A stretch of DNA of 11,609 nt from DSAR01 sp034437315. Its GTDB lineage: Bacteria > Chloroflexota > Anaerolineae > B4-G1. The notes beneath the pieces are model-generated. The model saw only the letters and a program-made list of their open reading frames with translations. It was not told the DNA's origin and ran no database searches. Positions 7,282 through 11,609 of this stretch are shown piece after piece. The first letter of the stretch is position 1. Each line of letters starts with the position of its first letter. The stretch covers positions 1 through 11,609 of the forward strand of contig DAOTUC010000199.1 of the NCBI GenBank assembly GCA_034437315.1, written 5' to 3'. A program made the position numbers and the translations under genes.

Positions 7282-7352
7282 TAGCTGAACACCCTCGTTG
7301 ATTGACAAATCTTTCGATCTCTACTAACTAAGTTGAAATGAGCTGCTAACCA

Positions 7353-7456
7353 TCTCAACCTCCCGCGGGTTGGCTGTCAGAATGGGTCGAAAATAGCTTC
7401 GGAACACACAAATCACGTTCGTTGACAGCGAGTTCCAAACCTGCGGCAGGTTGAGA
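7353..7456. repeat. 104-nt imperfect palindrome in the rpiR-kinase gap
   Basis: Positions 7353-7379 pair with 7423-7456 to give a stem of about 27 pairs around a 43-nt loop. The outer part is TCTCAACCT against AGGTTGAGA, the middle is CCGC(G)GGTT against AACC(T)GCGG, and the inner part is GCTGTCA against TGACAGC, with one mismatch and two bulges. The right arm also contains the 15-bp palindrome AACCTGCGGCAGGTT (7438-7452). It may be a MITE-like repeat relic or a structured leader RNA. Apart from this, the hairpin and the 9-mers, I see nothing in the 7188-7508 gap. Confidence 0.75.
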
Positions 7457-7508
7457 GGTGAAAGTGTCGGGTCGTCAGATGAGATAAGAAACCTTCACGA
7501 GCGTCCGG

Positions 7509-8387
7509 CTAAAACTCGCGCCATAGTTCTTCAACGTTGACCTCGGACGTGCTGACCGCTTGCAATCCCAAAAGTTTCCGGTAGCCACGCTGTAAATTCT
7601 CTTGCAGCGACGCCATCTCTTCGGGATAGCGAGCGGCGAAGGCGGACGTCAGCGTGACGATCAGCGCGGCCAACCCGGTGAAGGATGGCAGATGAGTCTT
7701 TGTCGGGCCGGGGCAGACGACCAGCATCTCCGCCGCCAGGGCCGCCGCCGTCACCGGAGAGGCGCTGAAAACGAGCGTTTGAGCGCCCGCCTGACGAACA
7801 AAGGTGATCACATCCGCCACCGTTAGGTCCATGCCGGTGATTGAGAAGCCGATGACCAGGTCATCAGACTCGACCGCCTTGAGGTTAGACGCAGCGCTCA
7901 GGGGGTCTGGCGCGATGGAGACGGCGTTCAGGCCAATCTCGCGCAGTGAATGGGCGCATAGATCGGCCAGATAAGCGCCTGGTCCTTGACCCATCACCCA
8001 AATCCGTTTGCTCACCAACAACACCGGCAGTATCTTTTCGACATCCTCGTTTAACTGGGCCTGAGCCAACGACAGGTTGTGGCGTTCGTTCTCCAGGAGG
8101 TTGCGGAATAGCTCTAAATCGTCGGGTGTGTTCAAATTCGGGCTGTAAGTGGTCGTCAGCTCCTCTTTAACGACGTCTTGCACTTCTTTGATCAGTTCTC
8201 GAAAACCGGAATAACCAATCGTCTGAGCAAAACGGACCACTGTTGCAGCGTCCACCTGCATACTATTTGCCAATTGAGTCGCGGTCATAAAGGCGACGTC
8301 CAGCTGCTTCTCCAGGATGAAGTCAGCGATTTTGCGGAAACTGGGAGTCAACTCTTTATAGTGAGCCTTGATTTTCTCTCTAAACAT
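7509..8387 (-). CDS. MurR/RpiR-family transcriptional regulator with SIS domain
   Basis: This 292-residue regulator has the family layout. An N-terminal HTH_6 DNA-binding domain covers about 1-77 and contains the block TATQLANSMQVDAATVVRF (35-53). A linker follows, then a C-terminal SIS sugar-isomerase fold (about 118-255) with VMGQGPGAYLA (131-141) and the phosphosugar-binding stretch GFSITGMDLTV (180-190). Members sense phosphosugars and usually control a neighbouring sugar gene cluster. The ATG at 8387 has AGGAG 8 nt upstream (8396-8400). Its own promoter overlaps a palindrome that may be its operator, which would make it autoregulatory. The FGGY kinase and RarD permease lie downstream on the same strand and are the likely targets. 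The effector cannot be named from sequence. Confidence 0.93.
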   Translation of the reverse strand: MFREKIKAHYKELTPSFRKIADFILEKQLDVAFMTATQLANSMQVDAATVVRFAQTIGYSGFRELIKEVQDVVKEELTTTYSPNLNTPDDLELFRNLLENERHNLSLAQAQLNEDVEKILPVLLVSKRIWVMGQGPGAYLADLCAHSLREIGLNAVSIAPDPLSAASNLKAVESDDLVIGFSITGMDLTVADVITFVRQAGAQTLVFSASPVTAAALAAEMLVVCPGPTKTHLPSFTGLAALIVTLTSAFAARYPEEMASLQENLQRGYRKLLGLQAVSTSEVNVEELWREF

Positions 8388-8461
8388 CTTAAAGTCTCCT
8401 TCTTGATATACGTGCCGCTACGAAAGCCCCAGTGAACAATCGTGCAAAGTATCCAATTGTT

Positions 8462-8490
8462 ATTGTACACAGATTACAATAAAATTGCAA
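8462..8490 (-). promoter_or_regulatory. Promoter of the rpiR-type gene with overlapping palindrome
   Basis: On the - strand a -35 TTGCAA (8490-8485) and a -10 TACAAT (8467-8462) are separated by exactly 17 bp. The -10 is also one arm of the inverted repeat ATTGTA-N7-TACAAT (8462-8480), placed where a bound repressor would block RNA polymerase. The predicted start near 8455 leaves a leader of about 68 nt before the ATG at 8387. Confidence 0.65.
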
Positions 8491-8562
8491 ATAGCCCAAA
8501 ATAAATCGTATGAATCGTTTTCCCGGTCGGGATGGGAAGGCTCGGCGATCAAGCGTTATGGG

Positions 8563-11397
8563 CTACGGGTGTGCGTTGGCTCGATTCTTTTTCTCTTGCA
8601 ATCGGATGACGGCTTTGGTAATCTCGGCTGCGATTGCTGGGACGAACACCAGGGGCGCGATGAGGGTCCACTCCTGCAAACCTAGAGGGACGGTGTCGAA
8701 TACGTCCTGGAAGAATGGGATGTAGATGACGATGAGCAACAGTACAGTGGAGGCCAATATTGCATATTGCATCACTCGATTGGTGAAAATCCCTAACCGG
8801 AATAGAGAGGCGCGCTCTGAACGGGCTGTATAAGCGCGCAACAATTCGGAGGCCGAGAGTGTCACGAAGGCCATGGTCTGGGCCAATATTGGGTTGAGCG
8901 GATTCCAGGACAGGCCGACGTAGTACGCGGTCAATACCGCCGCCGTGATGGCGATCGTCTGGACGATGATGCCGTTGACCATAAAGCGGTTGATGATCGG
9001 TTCGCGCACGGGGCGGGGCGGCCGTTCCATAATGCCCGGTTCACCCTTTTCCAGCCCTAACGCCAGCGCCGGCGCGCCATCGGTCAGCAGGTTTAGCCAT
9101 AGAAGCTGGATAGCATTCAGGGGCGTCGGAGATCCGAACAACGTAGCCAGGAAGATGATCATAATCTCGGCCATGTTGCAGGAGATCAGGTAATACACGA
9201 ACTTCCGGATGTTGGAGTAGATGATGCGCCCCTGCTCCACGGCGGAGACGATGGAAGCGTAATTGTCGTCGGTCAGCACCATGTCGGCCGTCTCCTTGGA
9301 GACGTCGGTGCCGGTGATGCCCATCGCCACGCCGATGGACGCTCGTTTGAGCGCCGGCGCGTCGTTGACGCCGTCGCCCGTCATCGCTACCACGTGATCC
9401 TGTTTCTTGAGCGCTTCGACGATGCGCACCTTGTGTTGGGGCGATACGCGGGCGAAGACGTCGATGTCGGCGATCCGTTCGGCCAATTCATCGTCCGAGG
9501 TCTCATTCAACTCTGCGCCTGACATCACTTGCCCCTCGGGGCGCAATAGACCGATTTCCTGCGCGATAGCGTGCGCTGTGTCGGGATAATCCCCGGTGAT
9601 CATCATCGTCCGGATGCCCGCTTGCCGCGCTTGCTCGATGGCCGGCCCCACCTCCGGTCGGGCCGGATCGATCATGGCTACCAGGCCGACGAGTGAGAGA
9701 TTCCGTTCAATCTCCTCGGCGGTCGTCTCCTGGGGCAATTGCTCCAGATAACGGTGGGCCACGGCCAAGACCCGCAGGCCGCCTCGCCCCAGGTCGCGGA
9801 TCGTATTCTCGATGTGGTGGCGGCGGGCCTTCGTCAATTCGACGTCCTCTCCATCCTCTAGAAGCTGGTCGCAGAGGGGTAACATCACGTCGGGCGCGCC
9901 CTTGACGTAGGCGATGTATTCGGCGCCATTGCCATGCCGCCCGTCTCTGTCCAGGCGATGAATGGTGCTCATCCGCTTGCGCTCGCTATCGAAGGGCACC
10001 TCGGCCACGCGCGGCCGCTCTTCCTCCAATTCATCCCGCCACAGACCGGCCTTGGCGGCGGCGACCACCATCGCGCCCTCGGTCGGGTCGCCGACCAGGT
10101 GATAGTCTTTCTCGCCGTCCTCTTCTTCAAAACGTTCCAACGCGGCGTCGGAGGAAAGCAAACTGCCTCGCAACAGTTCCATCATATCCTCGTTGTCGTG
10201 TGGATCGGCCGGATCGCCGTAATGGGTGAATTGTCCCTCCGGCCGGTACCCCTCGCCGCTCACGTCCAGGCGGAGGTTGGCCGCGTAGAGTCGCACGGCC
10301 ATCATCTCGTTCTGGGTCAGCGTACCGGTCTTATCGGAACAGATCACCGTGGCGCTGCCCAGCGTCTCGACGGCCGGCAGGCGGCGGATCAAAGCGTGGC
10401 GTTGTACCATCTCGCGCATACCCAACGCCAGGCAGATGGTGACGACGGCGGCCAATCCCTCCGGCACGGCGGCGATCGCCAGGCTCACGGCTACAATGAA
10501 CAGTTCGATAATTTGCTCCTGGCTCTGGGCTAGGTAGTCGCCAAAGCCCTGGGTGAATATGAGCGAGAGGTTCGTATTCTGGATCAGGGTCTCGACAAAG
10601 ACGATGCCGCAGATAGCCAGCGCCCCCCATCCCAACCAGCGCCCCAATTGGTCCAGCCGCCGCTGCAAGGGCGTCTGCTCGTCCTCGTAGGACTGGATCA
10701 TCTCGGCGATGAGTCCGATCTCGGTCTGCATCCCGGTCTCTACGACGATGCCGGCCCCTCGGCCATAGGTGACCGTCGTGCCCATGAAGGCGCTGTTGTA
10801 CCGGTCGCCTAGCGATGCGTCTTCTGGCAACGTCACGTCGGCCTTCTTTTCCACCGGCACCGATTCGCCTGTCAGCGACGCCTCGTCAATCTTGAGATTG
10901 GCGGTCTCGATCAAGCGTAGATCGGCGGGCACGTAGTTGCCGGCTTCGAGAAAGACGATGTCGCCCGGGATCAACTGCCGGGCCGGAATAGTGACCCGAT
11001 GCCCATCGCGCAGGACGCGGGCTTCCGGGGCCGCCATCTTCTTCAACGCCGCCAACGCCTCTTCCGCCTTGCTCTCCTGGATCACGCCCAGCACGGCGTT
11101 GAGAACCACGATGGCCATGATGGCCGCGGCCTCGATCCGTTCTCCCAATAGTAAGGAGACGATGGAAGCGACGATCAGGATGAGGACGATGAAGTCGTTG
11201 AACTGGTATAGCAACAATTGCCAAAATCCAGGGCGCGGGCGTTCGGCCAATTCGTTCGCTCCGTGGCGGGACAAGCGCGCCTGGGCCTCTTCCGCCGGGA
11301 GGCCAGCCTGGGCGTTGGTCTCCAGCTTCTCGCTCGTCTCTTCGATGGAGTAACTGTGCCATCTTGTTTTTTCTTCCGTTTTTGTTAAGTGGTCCAT
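8563..11397 (-). CDS. Calcium-transporting P-type ATPase (P2A type)
   Basis: This 944-residue membrane pump uses ATP to export Ca2+ from the cytoplasm. It has the full P-type layout: N-terminal cation-ATPase domain, actuator motif TGES (176-179), phosphorylation site DKTGT with Asp355, nucleotide-domain KGAPD (499-503), hinge TGDGVNDAP (673-681) and about ten membrane helices. Ca2+ selectivity is shown by PEGL in M4 (312-315), N741 and E744 in M5, NLLTDG in M6 (769-774) and a candidate M8 acid, E851. These match both SERCA calcium sites, whereas PMR1-type pumps keep only one. ATG 11397 has GAGG 5 nt upstream and a strong promoter. It stops 175 bp before the rpiR-type start on the same strand; no clear terminator is seen, but that gene has its own promoter. 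The pump is probably unrelated to the sugar cluster. Confidence 0.95.
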   Translation of the reverse strand: MDHLTKTEEKTRWHSYSIEETSEKLETNAQAGLPAEEAQARLSRHGANELAERPRPGFWQLLLYQFNDFIVLILIVASIVSLLLGERIEAAAIMAIVVLNAVLGVIQESKAEEALAALKKMAAPEARVLRDGHRVTIPARQLIPGDIVFLEAGNYVPADLRLIETANLKIDEASLTGESVPVEKKADVTLPEDASLGDRYNSAFMGTTVTYGRGAGIVVETGMQTEIGLIAEMIQSYEDEQTPLQRRLDQLGRWLGWGALAICGIVFVETLIQNTNLSLIFTQGFGDYLAQSQEQIIELFIVAVSLAIAAVPEGLAAVVTICLALGMREMVQRHALIRRLPAVETLGSATVICSDKTGTLTQNEMMAVRLYAANLRLDVSGEGYRPEGQFTHYGDPADPHDNEDMMELLRGSLLSSDAALERFEEEDGEKDYHLVGDPTEGAMVVAAAKAGLWRDELEEERPRVAEVPFDSERKRMSTIHRLDRDGRHGNGAEYIAYVKGAPDVMLPLCDQLLEDGEDVELTKARRHHIENTIRDLGRGGLRVLAVAHRYLEQLPQETTAEEIERNLSLVGLVAMIDPARPEVGPAIEQARQAGIRTMMITGDYPDTAHAIAQEIGLLRPEGQVMSGAELNETSDDELAERIADIDVFARVSPQHKVRIVEALKKQDHVVAMTGDGVNDAPALKRASIGVAMGITGTDVSKETADMVLTDDNYASIVSAVEQGRIIYSNIRKFVYYLISCNMAEIMIIFLATLFGSPTPLNAIQLLWLNLLTDGAPALALGLEKGEPGIMERPPRPVREPIINRFMVNGIIVQTIAITAAVLTAYYVGLSWNPLNPILAQTMAFVTLSASELLRAYTARSERASLFRLGIFTNRVMQYAILASTVLLLIVIYIPFFQDVFDTVPLGLQEWTLIAPLVFVPAIAAEITKAVIRLQEKKNRANAHP

Positions 11398-11435
11398 TTA
11401 TTCCTCTCTAAATTCAATAGAAGTCACAAGCGTCT

Positions 11436-11463
11436 ATTATAGCACACGTATTCTTAGTGACAA
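11436..11463 (-). promoter_or_regulatory. Promoter of the Ca2+-ATPase gene
   Basis: On the - strand, TTGTCA (11463-11458) and a perfect TATAAT (11441-11436) are 16 bp apart. TGC directly before the -10 gives an extended -10 element. The predicted start near 11428 is about 30 nt before the ATG. The promoter lies 22 bp inside the edge of the right terminal repeat. Confidence 0.75.
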
Positions 11464-11485
11464 TATGAGCGGCACAGAATATTGA

Positions 11486-11609
11486 GGTTCTCTGGGATTT
11501 CGCATGGCGAGACCCTAAAGGTTTTGCTCAAGGCCGCGCAAACAACGTTTTTGCCTTAAACAATGACCTTTTTCCATCAAAACCAGCGCAAAAACCTTTA
11601 GGGTCTATG
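11486..11609. repeat. Terminal inverted repeat, right copy (MITE-like element)
   Basis: This is the exact reverse complement of 4-127. The 97-bp palindromic unit is at 11510-11606, with its 16-bp ends at 11510-11525 and 11591-11606, plus the 24 shared flanking bases at 11486-11509. It lies just upstream of the Ca2+-ATPase promoter. Zero divergence between the copies suggests recent spread or gene conversion. Confidence 0.9.

Noticed and set aside
7249..7320. T-box riboswitch before the kinase, suggested by AACGAGGGTG ahead of a terminator hairpin
   Set aside because: The required TGGNACCGCG-type antiterminator core is missing, and a sugar kinase is not a usual T-box target.
8520..8562. Terminator after the Ca2+-ATPase gene (CCCG/CGGG hairpin on the - strand)
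   Set aside because: The stem is only about 5 bp and is followed by AAAACG rather than a T tract, so it is not a convincing intrinsic terminator.
4..11609. Composite transposon bounded by terminal inverted repeats
   Set aside because: There is no transposase or recombinase, and the cargo is housekeeping genes (obgE, nadD, tRNAs). An assembly break at a dispersed repeat is simpler.

Overview
This 11.6 kb window looks like ordinary chromosomal DNA of a fairly GC-rich bacterium. It carries housekeeping genes plus a small accessory sugar-kinase cluster, and it contains several arrays of short degenerate repeats and palindromic elements. The style (obgE-nadD pair, many short repeat arrays, a lipoprotein made of two binding domains, a P2A-type Ca2+ pump) suggests a Chloroflexota-like organism. 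That assignment is inference from style and remembered families, not from a search.

Layout. Positions 4-127 and 11486-11609 are identical 124-bp inverted copies of a MITE-like palindromic repeat, so the window starts and stops inside two copies of one interspersed element. Positions 128-490 hold a doubtful small membrane ORF and a tRNA promoter. Positions 491-693 are two serine tRNAs (anticodons UGA and GCU). On the + strand follow obgE (880-2154), nadD (2157-2834) and a lipoprotein with two fused family-3 solute-binding domains (2980-4695). A 195-bp array of 8-mers then 7-mers lies between nadD and the lipoprotein gene; it supplies the last 16 codons of nadD and abuts the next ATG.

The other half is on the - strand. 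Read in its own direction it holds a Ca2+-transporting P-type ATPase (11397-8563), an RpiR-type regulator with a SIS domain (8387-7509), a 321-bp leader-like gap, an FGGY carbohydrate kinase (7187-5628) and a RarD-family permease (5609-4707). rarD and the lipoprotein gene converge with only 11 bp between their stops.

How the genes fit together. obgE and nadD form a translationally tight pair behind one promoter (ribosome assembly GTPase and NAD synthesis). The RpiR regulator, kinase and RarD permease form a plausible sugar-responsive unit: RpiR regulators sense sugar phosphates through SIS, FGGY kinases make them, and the permease could move the sugar or a related metabolite. The gap before the kinase holds a 104-nt imperfect palindrome and a terminator-like hairpin only about 60 nt upstream of the start codon. 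This could be attenuation, or simply the end of the regulator transcript. I found no phage, CRISPR, toxin-antitoxin or obviously new defence system. The items most worth a second look are the repeat arrays, the terminal element, the kinase leader and the two-domain binding protein with no visible permease.
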